Shown here: piece after piece, positions 33,021-45,658 of the stretch
How positions within the stretch are numbered: the first letter of the stretch is position 1
Layout: the number at the start of each line of letters is the position of its first letter
From: Castor canadensis
Lineage: Eukaryota > Chordata > Mammalia > Rodentia > Castoridae
NCBI RefSeq assembly: GCF_047511655.1
Contig: NC_133387.1
Coordinates: 142,408,853 to 142,472,852 of the forward strand
DNA length: 64,000 nucleotides
Reading direction: 5' to 3'
Notes under the pieces: model-generated
What the model was told of the DNA's origin: nothing
Seen by the model: the letters and a program-made list of their open reading frames with translations, nothing else
Databases searched by the model: none
Made by a program: the position numbers and the translations under genes

Positions 33021-33452
33021 GTAAGAGAGCCCATACTGCTTTTATATCCAAATCCAGAACCCTTCCTACTACAACATACAAACAACTGCTCCACTACCTT
33101 GAGACCATCTGTAGGCCTGTAACCATAGCACTATTGTATATGACCTCCACAAATACACTACACCAAAACTTAGCTAAAAGCTCATTATTCCCTTCATCAA
33201 CTTTACTTCATTGTTAGGGACCGAATCTAGGGCCTTCTACATGATACCACCACTACCATTGTACATTTTGTAAGAGAGCACTTCAGTATTTCTGCCTGAT
33301 TAGGAAGAGATGGGCATGGGGAGAGTGCAGGGAGAGAGGGAGCTGGGGGTGGGGGTGCTTGACTGATTCTTAACACTACAAAGTCCCTAACAGGGACTGA
33401 CTTACTCTTGCACTAGGAAACATCAAGTTTAAAGTGATAAAAACTAACTTTT

Positions 33453-33540
33453 GGGCTGCTGGAGTGGCTCAAGTAGTACAGTGAGTGCCTGCCTGGCAAG
33501 AATAAGGCCCTAAATTCAAACTTCAGTACCACCAAAAAAA
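33453..33540 (+). mobile_element. ID SINE
   Basis: Reads gggctgctggagtggctcaa; a few extra bases (gtgag) inserted in the centre. Confidence 0.88.
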
Positions 33541-34269
33541 CTCCCCCAAAACAAAACAACAATAAAAAAATCTTTTATGAAAAAGCACTTCTGAATAATA
33601 TAACATTTGATTACAATTTGGTTGAATTTTCAATTTTTTAGAAGCCTTATGGAATTTAGTCTAGGTATTAAATATTTAAATGAAAAATTTGAAAAAAGTT
33701 TAGAAATGATAGTAGTTACCCATATAACTATTACATAAGTATTATAAAAACACTAGGGATCCATACAATGGCATATGAAACATGTGAAATACTACCTAGG
33801 AGCAAGTACTATATGATGACTTTTGGGAAGTCATTAGGAAAATTATCCAAATTTTAATAAATGAGGATACCTAAATCACGATAGTCATTAGAAAAGCTGC
33901 ATAGTTAAAAATTTTTATAATGTCAACCCCTAAGACTTCAGACAGTAGAGTGTCCTTAAGTAAAGAATATGACTAGTAACTGGGAAATGTGTAAGGTTAA
34001 AGAGAATTCAGTAGATATGATTTAATAGTTCAAGGACATAGTTTAAATTAGAAACAGATTTGAGTTTAAGGCATCTGAAAACAGTTTACTTTTACAAAAA
34101 CAAAAATATTTAGAATCTGGATGAATATGGACTTTTTAGGCTTCCCTCCTAACTACACATTTTAGAAGAAATGAGTATTTGACGCAAAATATAACATTGA
34201 AGAGAACAGAAAGTATGTTATAACAGGTTAGGTCAGACAAATCAATAACCATAACAACCTCCTAACTAG

Positions 34270-34970
34270 TATACCTATTTTGATTCTTTTCCCATATTCT
34301 TTTACCAACATAGCAGCCAGGATAATCATTTTAATACGTAAATTAGATATCACAATCCTCCAACGGCTCATTGCATCTAGGGTAAAATTCAACTTCTTTT
34401 CCTCACCTCCAAATCCTATTGATCTGCTCCCTCGCTACCATTCATTACCTCCCATTTCCCTTTCAGTTCCAGCCTCACTCACCCATTGGCTCCTGAACAT
34501 GAACCATCATTCCCACTTAGACACTCTGCTCCGAATACTCTTTCCCATATGTTTTGGAGGGGTTGCTCCTTGTCATTCAGATTCTAGTTTAAATATCTGC
34601 TTAGAAAAGCCATCCCTGACCACTTTGGCTTTTAAAAAAAGAAATTTCGGTGCTGGGGATTGAACACAGGGCTTCTTGAATGCTAGGAAAATGCTCTACA
34701 GCAAACCACAATCCCAGCCCCCCTCACATCACCTTTTCTACAACTATGGCATAGCATTTAGCTCTAATATTTTTCTTATTAATTTGCTTTGGTTTTTTCT
34801 GTCACCACTGGAAAACAACCTTCAAGGCTCATTGTCTAGAAAAAGTTCTTGGTTAGTACCACCACAAACAAAACAACCCCCAGAAACAAAAAACAAAACA
34901 ATGACACATCAAGAAAAGAAAAGTATCTGGCACATGGGTAATTTTATAGTAAACGCTTGTTGAATACATG
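34270..34970 (+). mobile_element. L2 LINE relic, interrupted by an ID SINE
   Basis: Typical L2 3' half: 'tccagcctcactcacccattg', 'cactctgctccgaatactct', 'aaaagccatccctgaccac', and a terminal 'atctggcacatgggtaa...cgcttgttgaataca'. The long open frames here are accidental. Confidence 0.75.
34648..34720 (-). mobile_element. ID SINE inserted in L2
   Basis: ID unit splitting the L2 relic after 'cctgaccactttggctttt'. Confidence 0.82.
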
Positions 34971-35392
34971 AAGTTTTGGTACCCATTACTGGTCATGTTA
35001 ACCAAGAGCCCGTTTTTTTTTTTTTAAGCATAACTTCTTATTCTTAATATCCATTCTCAAGTGCCTTCTGTCACATGTTCCTTATGTTATCAGTATATTC
35101 TAGTTCTTAACCTAATCTTAAAGTTTGATTTTAAAAAGAAAACAATGTTTCGACTACTAAATTCTACCCTCTCAAAACCAGAGCCAGTATGCTGTTACCT
35201 GTGTGTTTCCACAAATGCCTGTATTAAGTAAGGCAACCATAACTACTTTAAGAGGTTGCAGGGGTTACAAAAAGTAACAACTCTAATTAAAATAGATGAC
35301 CCTGAAAAATGCTTTTATTTACATATTTACTTGTTATTTTTCAGTTAACAAGAGTTTATCTAATATCAGCCAGAAAATAATTTACAATTTAG

Positions 35393-35430
35393 TGTGTGTA
35401 TATATATATATATATTTTTATGTATATATA

Positions 35431-35461
<31 letters not shown>
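35393..35461. repeat. (TG)n/(TA)n compound microsatellite
   Basis: Alternating TA and TG runs at the tail side of a minus-oriented SINE. Confidence 0.92.
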
Positions 35462-35465
35462 TTTT

Positions 35466-35670
35466 TTTTTGGTAGGACTGGGGTTTAAACTCAAGTCTTT
35501 GCACTTGCAAAGCAAGCGCTCTACTGCTTGAGCCATACCTCCAGTCCACACTGGTTATTTTGGAGATGGGATCTTAGGTACTATTTGCCCAGGCTGGCCT
35601 CAAATGGTGATCCTCTCGATCTCAGCCTCTCAAGTAGCTAGGATTACAGGTGTAAGCCACTAGCACTCAA
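35466..35670 (-). mobile_element. ID+B1 dimer SINE
   Basis: Minus strand starts gagtgctagtggcttacacc (B1), then ggactggaggtatggctcaa (ID). Confidence 0.88.
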
Positions 35671-35762
35671 CAACATTCTTTCTTTTTAAATATTGTTTTT
35701 ACTATTTAATCCATAGATCACTCCCATCGTTCGTTCAGTTCCACAATGCCTACGACACTCAC

Positions 35763-36992
35763 TTTTTTTTAATTGTTTTATTATTCATATGTGCATACAA
35801 GACTTGGGTTATTTCTCTCCCCTGCTCCCACCTCCCCCTTACCACCCACTCCGCCCCCTCCCTTTCCCCCCAACCCCCTCAATACCCAGCAGAAACTACT
35901 TTGCCCTTATATCTAATTTTGTTATAGAGAGAGTATAAGCAATAATAGGAAGGAACAAGGGTTTTTGCTAATTGAGATAAGGATAGCTATACAGGTAGTT
36001 GACTCACATTAATTTCCTGTGCATGTGTGTTACCTTCTAGGTTAATTCTTTTTGATCTCACCTTTTCTCTAGTTCCTGGTCCCCTTTTCCTATTGGCCTC
36101 AGTTGCTTTTAAGGTATCTGCTTTAGTTTCTCTGCGTTAAGGGCAACGAATGCTAGCTAATTTTTTAGGTGTCTTACCTATCCTCACCCCTCCCTTGTGT
36201 GCTAAAGCTTTTATCATGTGCTCATAGTCCAATCCCCTTGTTGTGTTTGCCCTTGATCTAATGTCCACATATGAGGGAGAACATATGATTTTTGGTCTTT
36301 TGGGCCAGGTTAACCTCACTCAGAATGATGTTCTCCAATTCCATCCATTTACCAGCGAATGATAACATTTCATTCTTCTTCATGGCTGCATAAAATTCCA
36401 TTGTGTATAGATACCACAGTTTCTTAATCCATTCGTCACTGGTGGGGCATCTTGGCTGTTTCCATAACTTGGCTATTGTGAATAGTGCTGCAATAAACAT
36501 GGGTGTGCAGGTGCCTCTGGAGTAACCTGTGTCACAGTCTTTTGGGTATATCCCCAAGAGTGCTATTGCTGGATCAAATGGTAGATCAATGTCTAGCTTT
36601 TTAAGTAGCCTCCAAATTTTTTTCCAGAGTGGTTGTACTAGTTTACATTCCCACCAACAGTGTAAGAGGGTTCCTTTTTCCCTGCATCTTTGCCAACACC
36701 TGTTGTTTGTGGTGTTGCTAATGATGGCTATTCTAACAGGGGTGAGGTAGAATCAGTGTGGTTTTAATTTGCATTTCCTTTATTGCTAGAGATGGTGAGC
36801 ATTTTTTCATGTGTTTTTTGGTCATTTGAATTTCTTCTTTTGAGAAAGTTCTGTTTAGTTCACGTGCCCATTTCTTTCTTGGTTCATTAGTTTTGGGAGA
36901 ATTTAGTTGTTTAAGTTCCCTATATATTCTGGTTATCAGTCCTTTGTCTGATGTGTAGCTGGCAAATATTTTCTCCCACTGATGCTCACTTT
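35763..36992 (-). mobile_element. 5'-truncated LINE-1, minus orientation
   Basis: About 1.23 kb of L1 3' end: poly-T at 35764, a C-rich 3' UTR, then the end of ORF2. Minus-strand translation around 36258-36557 gives the ORF2p C-terminus (motif ...IKKLWYLYTMEFYAAMKKNE...). Premature stops further 5' show it is dead. Sequence identity to typical L1 ends at about 36992, so the copy is 5'-truncated. Likely a rodent-lineage L1, not very old, since the ORF2 end still reads over 99 codons. Confidence 0.9.
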
Positions 36993-37434
36993 TCTAGTTG
37001 GTCAGAACAGGCTGGGGACTTTGAAGAAGCTGCTAACCCCAGATCCAGAAGAACATGCCAGTTAAAAGCGGCCGGTCCTAGCTGCCAGTCAGTCTGGGTG
37101 CCCACACAATCCTCACTGAAGTCCTGGAGGTAGAAGGACCCCAGAACCACTGTGTTTTGATTAATCACCAGTCCTTATCCATCTTGCAGTAGAATACAGA
37201 TGATCTTCCTGAAAATCCATTCCATCACAATGCTCTGAGTTCAAAGGGTTTTTTGTTTGTTTTTGCTGGGATTCTTTATTTATTGGCTCCTCAACTGCCT
37301 AATGAATTTGGTATAAAACTCTTACTCATGGAGTCAGCTGCTCTGCTTGTGCAGTGGTAGATCCTGATGTGAATGCTGCTTTTGAGTTACATACTGGGTG
37401 ACCTTGCTTAAGACCTCGTCTCCACAATGGCTTC

Positions 37435-37690
37435 TTCAAGTCATCTTTTACTGCTCCCTACATGATTTCTCTGTTCCAGCCAAACTACCATCTATACAAT
37501 GATCTACTCATTGTAAAATGTGCTGTTGCTCATTCTCTTTCACCTATCAAGCATCCTCTCCTTCCCACTAGAGTTTTTGAAGTACTTTCCTCACTTCTTA
37601 TCTTTGCCACACAGGTACCCTTTCCCAACCCCTCTCCTCACTGATCTTTAACTAACTTTGTACTCTTCCCTAGAGCTTATGTAAATCATC
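37435..37690 (+). mobile_element. possible L2 relic
   Basis: Contains atgatttctctgttccagcc and gcatcctctccttcccacta, loosely in L2 order. Weak. Confidence 0.35.
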
Positions 37691-38552
37691 CAGGCTATGA
37701 ATGGTTACTGCAGGGTGCTGGCACACAATCCTAAGGTCATAAACTTTATCTCCATGTGGGTACACTTCACTCTGTTCCTGGATGGGCTATATTACTAATT
37801 TCAGCCAGACTTCTCTAAAACTTGGGACACTGATCACAAATGTGAGCATGAAAAAGAAAAGGACAGATCAATATAGTCAATCATTGCTTCAGGTAAAATT
37901 CAGCACTATCTTGACATCTCTGTATTTATGCCAATCTGTCCATTTCTCTATAATGATATTCTTAACATTTCACTGATGTCTATCTACTAATAGGTTGAAT
38001 TCCAGTGATTGAAATATTCTTTGTTATTTTTATGTTCCATTGTCATAGGTATGTACTATATATTGCTATTTTAAGTGAGAATTATAAAATGATCTTAGAA
38101 GCCATCTAACCTAATATATGTCTCCAAGATGAGGAAAATGAGATATAAATTCATCAACTTTCTTGCTAAAAATTGCATACTACAACAGAATCCCTTGATT
38201 CCTGGACAATTCAGGAAATTTTCAATAATTTGGATAGTTCTCCTTATTATTATTTCTCTGGTAAGAGAAGACCTATTATTTGATAACCATATTGCTTATA
38301 ATAATTTCTTCTGTTGGTTTTATATAAACAATATCTTAAAGATTAACTTTACTAAGTGTTAAATATGTCAAAATTTTAACTAATTTTAAATCCGAAATAT
38401 TAAAATGTCATAGTTCCTTATAAAACTGTAATAGTGAAACACTATGGCATAACTGGGAGGAAAAAAAATAGGCTTTACAATCAACTAGATGTAAATTCAA
38501 ATACTTAGTAACTCTGGGCAAGTTGAAACAATAATTTTTCTCACTACTATGA

Positions 38553-38628
38553 GCCAGTGCTAGGGATCAAACCCAGGGCCTCACACACGCTAAGGCAAGC
38601 ATTGTGCCACTGAGCTACACTCCCAGCC
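38553..38628 (-). mobile_element. ID SINE
   Basis: Minus strand reads gggctgggagtgtagctcag; the 'gtagctcagtgg' subtype. Confidence 0.88.
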
Positions 38629-38860
38629 CATGAAATAACAATCCTATCCTTTTGTTTTGGGGCACAACTTGTTCTGGTTGGAATTATCAGATTCACTGTC
38701 AGTTAATATCCCAACTTTGAAATTGCAAACTGTGTATAGCCAGTAAGCAATTAATTTTAAAATTCACTATAAATGTACTACTCCATACAGTCACAGACTT
38801 TCTTAGTAAAGTTTTTGTACAAAGGACTTGATGAATGTAAGTTAAGAAATTTTGATTTAA

Positions 38861-39162
38861 GCCAGGTGCCTGTGCCTCACTAAGCCTAGCTACTTGGGAG
38901 GCTAAGATTAGGAAGATCATAGTTCCAGGCCAGCCCAACCAGAGTTAGTGAGATCCCATCTCAGCAATTGGGGAAGGGAGGGAGGTTGTTAAAAAGCTGG
39001 GTATGATGACATGCACCTGTCATCCCAGCTACAGAAGGAAGTATATATAGAAGAATTGCAGTCCAAGTCTGCCTGGGCAAAAGCAAGGTCCTAGCTCCAA
39101 AATAACTAGAGCAAAAAGGGCTGGAGGTGTGACTGAAGTGGTAGAGTACCTGTTCAAACTCA
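38861..39162 (+). mobile_element. B1+B1+ID composite SINE
   Basis: Reads gccaggtgcctgtgcctcac, a second B1 start gctgggtatgatgacatgca, then gggctggaggtgtgactgaa. The ID half is cut off in its centre, where a GA microsatellite follows. Confidence 0.85.
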
Positions 39163-39203
39163 GGTATGAGAGACAGAGAGATAGGGAGAGAGAGAAGTGA
39201 GAG

Positions 39204-39259
<56 letters not shown>
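39163..39259. repeat. (GA)n microsatellite
   Basis: About 90 bp of GA-rich tract with a pure (AG)n core of more than 25 units; it grows out of the truncated SINE end. Confidence 0.95.
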
Positions 39260-39263
<4 letters not shown>

Positions 39264-40535
39264 GATTTCCTGAGGTATTTTCTTTATAATGTATTTGAGT
39301 CAATGAATGTCATGAAGCATATCTTCACTCCTTAACAAATGAAATGAGATTATTTATATAACTGATGGCCAAAGTAAATATTAAAATTCATGTAAAGAAA
39401 TTTTTTGAAAACAAAATTCACTTTTAAATAACTGTTTTATAACTATAATTAAAATCTTCATTGGAGAATTCAGCTTTACAAAAAGTAAAACCCAGTAAGT
39501 CCAATCATGGATAAGTTCAGATATGTTACTTAATTTCTCTTAATTTATAAAATGGGCATGATGTTAGGAGAGAAAGGAACTTTTTCTCTATGCTCAGAGA
39601 TGGCCTCTGTACACAGGGAGAACAGGACTTAACCTAAAGTCTTATGAAAATATGCTCCAGAAAATATGCTAGAGGGAAAACCTCTCATTTCTATATCCCT
39701 CCTTTAATGAATTCTTCTACAAAGCAGATAGGGTGGCTAGAATGACTGGCTTAACTTTGGTGGTCTTTTACTGATTCTAATCAAGATGGAATAACAGGGA
39801 TGATTTAACCTCGTACTTTGAACCTCACAAAATAACACCCCTGACATTGGACAATCAACAGTGCAGGACAGTGATTTCTGAGAGAAATAAATAGGTGAGT
39901 TCCACAATTTCCCAGGAGGTTTCCATGCTGAAGCACAGGGAAGAAGCTAGACAGAGTCTAACAGTCTTCCTGAATGAAGGACAAAGGAATTAGAAGGGGA
40001 GGTCAAGGTGGTTAAGCACCAGAGAGAGAGAGAAGTAGCATTCTAGCAAGAGTGCTCCATGAACTGGGGAAGTAATGAAACACCAAAACAAAACAAAACA
40101 AAACCCTCTCAACCAAGAATCCTTGTGAAAACCAAAGCAGAATGCTTTTCTAGACATAGAAAAGCTGAAAAAAGTCATTACCAGAAAACGTGCATGACCA
40201 AAAATGTTATAGGAAGCCCTTCTGCAGAAGGAAATGATACCATTTAGAAATCTGAAACTACACAAAGAACACTAGCAACCATAAAATATGTAGGTCAATA
40301 GAATTTATTCTCAGTTTTTAAATCGATTTTAAATAAACTTGATTGTTTGAAGGAAAAATAATCATTAACATGATAGAATTTTTTGCAGTAAAGATGTAAA
40401 ATGTATAACAATAGCACAAAGGCCAGGAGATGGTAAAATAGGAGATTCTTATATTTTCTCAAACTGGTATATTACTTGAACATAAACTATGACAAATTAA
40501 AACTGAATAATGCATACCTTAAAGTGACTACTAGA

Positions 40536-40612
40536 AAGCAGAGAAAGGAGTGGCTCAAGTGGTAAGAACTCCTGCTTAGCAAGTGTGAGGCCTTGAGTTC
40601 AAACCCCATGTC
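40536..40612 (+). mobile_element. ID SINE inserted in old L1
   Basis: Reads agaaaggagtggctcaagtg...gagttcaaaccccatg. Confidence 0.82.
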
Positions 40613-40908
40613 AAAGCACTAAAGTACAGTTTGTTTTTTTTTTGCAGGAAAAAAAAAAAAACACCCCAAATCCTAAGAGGCTTAAGTAGTAAGTCAACAA
40701 AGGAGACAGAATAGAACGAAACTTAAAAAAATTAAACCCAAAAGCTAGAAAAACAAGAAAAAGAAATAGAAACAGATGGGACAAGTAGAAAGCAAATAGT
40801 AAGAACAGATTTGAGCCCATCCACATCAACATTACTTAAATGTGAATGGCCTAAGCAGCTCAGTTAAAAAGCAGAGACTGTTGGATTGGATAAAACAGCA
40901 AGATACAG

Positions 40909-40989
40909 CTAGGGTGTGGCAGAAGTGCCACAAGGCCCTGAGTTCAAAACTCCAGTACCACCGAAGAAAGAAGGAAAAAAACCCTGAAA
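40909..40989 (+). mobile_element. ID SINE inserted in old L1, with target-site duplication
   Basis: Flanked by AGCAAGATACA at 40898-40908 and 40990-41000. The duplicated word is part of the L1 sequence itself, proving nesting. The front half of the ID unit is missing. Confidence 0.88.
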
Positions 40990-41808
40990 AGCAAGATACA
41001 ACTATACCTACACAAAGCTCATTTTGAATATAAAGACACAACTAGGCTAAAAGTTAAAGATTGGCAAAAGATATACCATGCTAACACTAATTAAAAGAAA
41101 GCTGGAGTAGCTGTATTAATATCAGATAAATTATCAGATCAAATATATTGTTAGTGATACTGAGTGACATTCATAATGACAACGAAGCCAATCCATTAAG
41201 GGAACATAACATTCTTAAATTACACAAGCCAGTAAGAGAAAGATACCCAGAAAATCTCAGAAAAATTGGAAACTAAATGACTGATGTGATTCTAATAGTC
41301 ATTGGATGATTGTTTTACTCTAAAGTGAGGTCACCAAGTGATATGAGCTGAATGAGGAATAAAGGGAAAAGAAAAAAAACCCATTGAAAAATGCATGCAG
41401 AATTCATGAAGTCCAGCATTCTATCCTACTTTCCCCATCAACCCTGTTCTCTCAACCAAAATTTGCTCTTCCTCTTCCATTCCATGTATAATCAAAGATT
41501 ACATGCTCAATTACAAAAGCCAGAAACACAGCGATGGAGTCCTATAAATTGTATCCCCTAAATAGTCCTAGCCACTTTTCTTTCCTACAATGGCCCTATC
41601 AATACTATTAAGGCAATCATCTCTCCCAGAATAAATACATTAGTTCTGTGATTGGTCTCCCTTCATCTAGTCTCTCACCATTCCTGCCCATCCCTATTTC
41701 CCTTGTTGGAATTCTCTATAAAGTGTAAATATGATTATTTTGGATTAAATTTCCATGTTTCCCACTACTTACTATTTAAAGACCAAAATCCTACTTTAAA
41801 AAAAATTA

Positions 41809-41892
41809 TTTTTTGTGGTACTCGGTTGTGAACCTAGGGCCTTCTGCAAGCTAGGCAAGTGCTCTACCACTTCAGCCATGTCTCCAGCCTCC
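41809..41892 (-). mobile_element. ID SINE
   Basis: Minus strand reads ggctggagacatggctgaag. Confidence 0.88.
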
Positions 41893-41915
41893 AAGTTCCT
41901 ACTCTTTAAGAAGCA

Positions 41916-42012
41916 GCTTAGCTACCCAAGAGGCAGAAGCAGGAGGATTTCCACATTTGAGGCCAGCCCAGGCAAAGTTAGGGAGACCCTATCTCAAAAA
42001 CAAAATAAAAAT
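41916..42012 (+). mobile_element. B1 SINE, 5'-truncated
   Basis: Starts at cagcttagctacccaagagg; ends tatctcaaaaacaaaata. Confidence 0.82.
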
Positions 42013-42611
42013 AGAAAGACTAGAAGCACAATCCCTAGCCATAGGGGGGGAAAAAATTAAAAATCACTTACTAAAGGCATAGGAGAAGCCATCCTTCCTC
42101 ACTAAGGTAGACATTTCTTATAGTATTGCTACTACAGCTATAAACCAGCAAGTTCCTGTAAGATGGAGGCTATCGTGTTCATTCCTGTATCTTGTATATT
42201 AGGATGTTCCACGTAAACAATCATATCATTGCAAGAAGTTTTGTTTCTTTCTTTATAGTATTCATGCTTTAACTTCTTTTTTTTGCCGTATTACAATGGT
42301 TAGGTATACAATGTGGTATAGACGTGGCTATTGTAAGTTCCTTATTTCTGGTCTTAGCAAGGAAGTATGATTAACAGATGTAGATTTTTCAAATATGTTA
42401 TTAGATTAAGAAGGTTTGTTTATAAGGTAATTTTGGTTTGATAAATATTGTAAAATAGACCCTTCAAGGAAATGGCATCTATTACTTTAGAATGCTCTTT
42501 AAGTACCAAAGAAATTTTCAAACAATAAACTTCTAGATAAGAATTGCTGAAGAAGGCTGAGTTCAGACCCTACTATAGCAAAAATAAATGAAAGATTCTC
42601 TCTCTCTCTTT

Positions 42612-42685
42612 TTTTTCTTGGTTTGGTGGCATTGCGGCTTTATGCTTGCTAGGCAGGCACTCTACCACTTGAGCCACTCCACCAG

Positions 42686-42724
<39 letters not shown>

Positions 42725-42838
42725 TTTCAGGATAAGGGTCTTGTGACCTATTTGCCAGGGCTGGCTCTGAACTATGATACTCCTAATCTCTGCCTCCCGA
42801 GTAGCAAGATTACAGGTGTGAGCCACCAGTGCCCAGCT
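42612..42838 (-). mobile_element. B1+ID dimer SINE with embedded (TG)n
   Basis: Minus strand starts gctgggcactggtggctcac. The linker between the B1 and ID halves has expanded into a (TG)n of about 16 units at 42689-42720. Confidence 0.88.
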
Positions 42839-42857
42839 TACAAGATTCTCTTATTGA

Positions 42858-42933
42858 AGCTGGAGGCACGGCTTAAGTGGTGGAGTACCTGTAGAAGCAC
42901 AAGGCCCTGAGTTCAAGCCCCAGCACTGCCAGG
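42858..42933 (+). mobile_element. ID SINE
   Basis: Reads agctggaggcacggcttaag; missing the usual 'cctagcaag' centre. Confidence 0.85.
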
Positions 42934-43342
42934 AAACATTGTTGAAGAGCACGTTATTATTTAATTTTCTTATGTTAGCGAAAAATAGCTATTTATTGGA
43001 AATATTTATTGCTTCTTGGCTCTTGGCTAAGATCAAGTATAAAAAGTAACACCTATAAAATGCCAGAAAAATATCCTTATTCACCAAGAGTGAGCCCTAC
43101 TGTGAGCTCTGAACGTCAGATGCTGCTGCTGCTGTGTCAGCGTAGGTTCATCAACAGTGACAAAATCCACCACTGTGCTGTAGAATATCAATAACCGGGA
43201 AGTTGTGTGGAGGTGGGTGAAGCATTACAAGGGCACTCTGTATTTTCTGCTCAATTTTGCTATGAGCCTACAACAAAAAATGAAGTGTGTTAATTTTAAT
43301 TCCTGCAAAATGCCAAAAATGTGAGTTTTTTGTTTTGGTTTG

Positions 43343-43423
43343 TTGGCAGTACTAAGGATAAAACTTAGGGCTTTGAGCTTGGTAAGCAAGCATTCTACCA
43401 CTTGAGCCATACCCCACAGTCCC
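43343..43423 (-). mobile_element. ID SINE
   Basis: Minus strand reads ggactgtggggtatggctca. Confidence 0.88.
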
Positions 43424-43456
43424 CAAAAATACATGTTTTAAAAATTTTTTATAGGT

Positions 43457-43650
43457 TTCCTGGGTGCCACTGGCTCACACCTATAATCCCAACTACTCAG
43501 GAGGCAGAGCCAGAAGGATCATAGTTCAAACGAAGCCAGCTCAGGCAAATAGTTCCTAGAGACCTTATCTCAAAATATCCTTCACAAAAAAGAGCTGGTA
43601 GAATGGCTCAAGGTATAAGCCCTGAGTTCAAGCCCCAGTACCACAAAAGA
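43457..43650 (+). mobile_element. B1+ID dimer SINE, ID half with central deletion
   Basis: Reads cctgggtgccactggctcac, then agagctggtagaatggctca followed directly by 'aggtataagccctgag'. The same deletion is seen at 16978-17005, suggesting a shared sub-family. Confidence 0.88.
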
Positions 43651-43881
43651 AAATTGATAAGTGAAAAAAAATCTATGATGAAGATAATCTAGTCAGTTAT
43701 TCTAGTATTATATTTAAGAAGTTTTCTTCAGGAAGAATGGATTTTGAAGAAACAAAAATTACAGGAGAATACAAACTCAAGCAAAACAAAACAGTATCAA
43801 AGCTCAAATAAATAATCTTTACTATCCCAGGACCAAAAAAAGGGACTTTTATAAGCTTAAATTAATACAGCTTATGTCTTT

Positions 43882-43996
43882 TTTCTTAGTTTTTGTTTTG
43901 TCTTGCTATGTAGCCCAGGCTTGCCTCAAATTTACAATCCTCCTGCTTCAGACCCCTGAGTGCTTGGATTACAGGCATGCATTGCCACACCCAACT
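43882..43996 (-). mobile_element. B1 SINE
   Basis: Minus strand starts agttgggtgtggcaatgcat. Confidence 0.85.
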
Positions 43997-44511
43997 AGCT
44001 TATGTCTTAAACATTTCAGTGCCTAAGTATGACTATTCAGTACTTAAAAATGTCTTCAGTGTTTGAAAAGTGAAAAAGATTAGCTACTAGGAGGAAGGAG
44101 AACTGTTGCGCCTATAATATAGGCAACAAGCAAAAAATTAAGTGGTTGAGGGAACCACAGTTCTTATAATACTTGGCATTCTCTAAATCTACTGACAATA
44201 ACCTTGTTTCTCATATAACCTCTGGTGCTAAATTTCTTGGACTACAGTATTGAATACTTACGTATCAAATTTCTGCATTTTGTAAATAGGCCAGAACGAG
44301 AGTCTCTAATGAGCAGTGTACTATATTGCATAATGATGGCTTTCAGAATTCTATAAATACAGTCATCTGGGAAATACCAATTTAGTGTCAGTCAGATTTC
44401 TGTTTGTAAAAGAACTTGTCTACAGAAAAAAACTGAAAGAACAGTTGCTCCTTCCTAGACATGGATGGCTCTCTGTGGCTGCAGTTTTAACATGGTATAA
44501 GGTTGTAATAG

Positions 44512-44640
44512 CAGCATACTTAGGTGCTTGCTATGTGCCAGGCACTGTGATAAACATTTTATCTTATTTAATCTTCATAACAATATTAATACAAAAAAGT
44601 TAAGGCATTTGCCCAAATCTCACAACATATTTAGCACTCA
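44512..44640 (+). mobile_element. MIR relic
   Basis: Reads acttaggtgcttgctatgtg, then ggcactgtgataaacatttt and aatcttcataacaatatt; a clear MIR match. Confidence 0.82.
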
Positions 44641-45279
44641 TACTGTTTATCTCCAAGAATAAGCCATTACATATATGTGTGTGTATGTATATATGTACAT
44701 ATATATAAATCATTTGTGTACAATTACTGTTGTTATCAAATCTAAAATCTCATTAAGTTGAAGATATACAACTATTTTATATTTCACTAGCAAGGAGAAA
44801 AAAGCTGTCAAACTACAGTGTGCCATCAAGTATAAGAAGCAATCTCTTTCCAGACATTTAGTATGTGGAAAATGCTTACTTTTAAAAATCAAACATGATA
44901 ACGCTAAGACTATTAATTTTATCAGATTCTGATTTAAATGCAATATATCTTAACAGACTCAAAACAAAGTGAACAAACTGTGATTGTTGAATGCTTTTCG
45001 GCTTCTGTTGATAAGATATCCAGTCTTAGGGAGTGAAATCATTCAGCCAACAAACCTCGTATTTGAAGAAAGATAGCAACAGATACAGTGTTCATAAGAA
45101 CTGCCTTCATACTTTATACTTATGTATTTTTCATGAAACTATGTATATTAACCAACAAAAAAATACTGCCATCAGAAAGTATGTTTAACAAAGATTGGGT
45201 AAAGTAAACCTATATTGAAAAACAGGGTGAAATAAAGGCTGGATATTTTAATGGAAATTATAGTTTCATGGCTAAGATC

Positions 45280-45450
45280 ATTGTTAACAGTTTGGATCCT
45301 GGCTATGCTTCTATGTAGCCTAAGACAATCTGCTTAGGTTCTGTAAACTTTACTTTCTTGAAAAATGGAGGCAGTAGCTACCGTAAGGCATTGTTCATTT
45401 CATAAGGTCAAGTGTGTTATTTTAAACACAGCATCTGGCATATGAATTTT
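45280..45450 (+). mobile_element. MIR relic
   Basis: Contains gtttggatcctggctatgct, tggaggcagtagctaccgta and a final 'cacagcatctggcata'. Confidence 0.65.
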
Positions 45451-45575
45451 TATGCAATGCACACTTCTACTAATTCTTAATAATTTCAATAAAAACTTTT
45501 AACAGTTCTGAATTGTGTGGTGTTTGTATCCTAGCTACACATGAAATAAACTGGAAAGCTTTAACAAACAGAAAG

Positions 45576-45658
45576 CAGGGGTTGGGAGTGTGTAGCCCAG
45601 TGGTAGAATGTGTGTTCAGCATATGTGAAGCCCTGGGTCCAATTCCAGCACCCATATC
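45576..45658 (+). mobile_element. ID SINE
   Basis: Reads ggggttgggagtgtgtagcc; the 'tagcccagtggt' subtype. Confidence 0.88.

Larger units (their letters stand above)
39780..41340 (+). mobile_element. ancient LINE-1 fragment (ORF1/ORF2 junction region)
   Basis: Words such as 'gaaatgataccatttagaaa', 'gggacaagtagaaagcaaat', 'aatgtgaatggcctaagcag' and 'aaaagatataccatgctaac' follow the order of L1M 5' ORF2. Many stops. Interrupted by two ID SINEs. The part below 40080 is assigned with less certainty. Confidence 0.65.

Noticed and set aside
34280..34963. Two plus-strand open frames (127 and 95 codons) as a possible gene
   Set aside because: They run through an L2 relic and an ID SINE; the amino acid order follows the repeat, not a protein family.
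36258..36557. 99-codon minus-strand frame as a host gene
   Set aside because: It is the LINE-1 ORF2 C-terminus in a truncated element.
39163..39259. GA tract as a regulatory (GAGA-factor) element
   Set aside because: It is a plain microsatellite arising from a truncated SINE tail.
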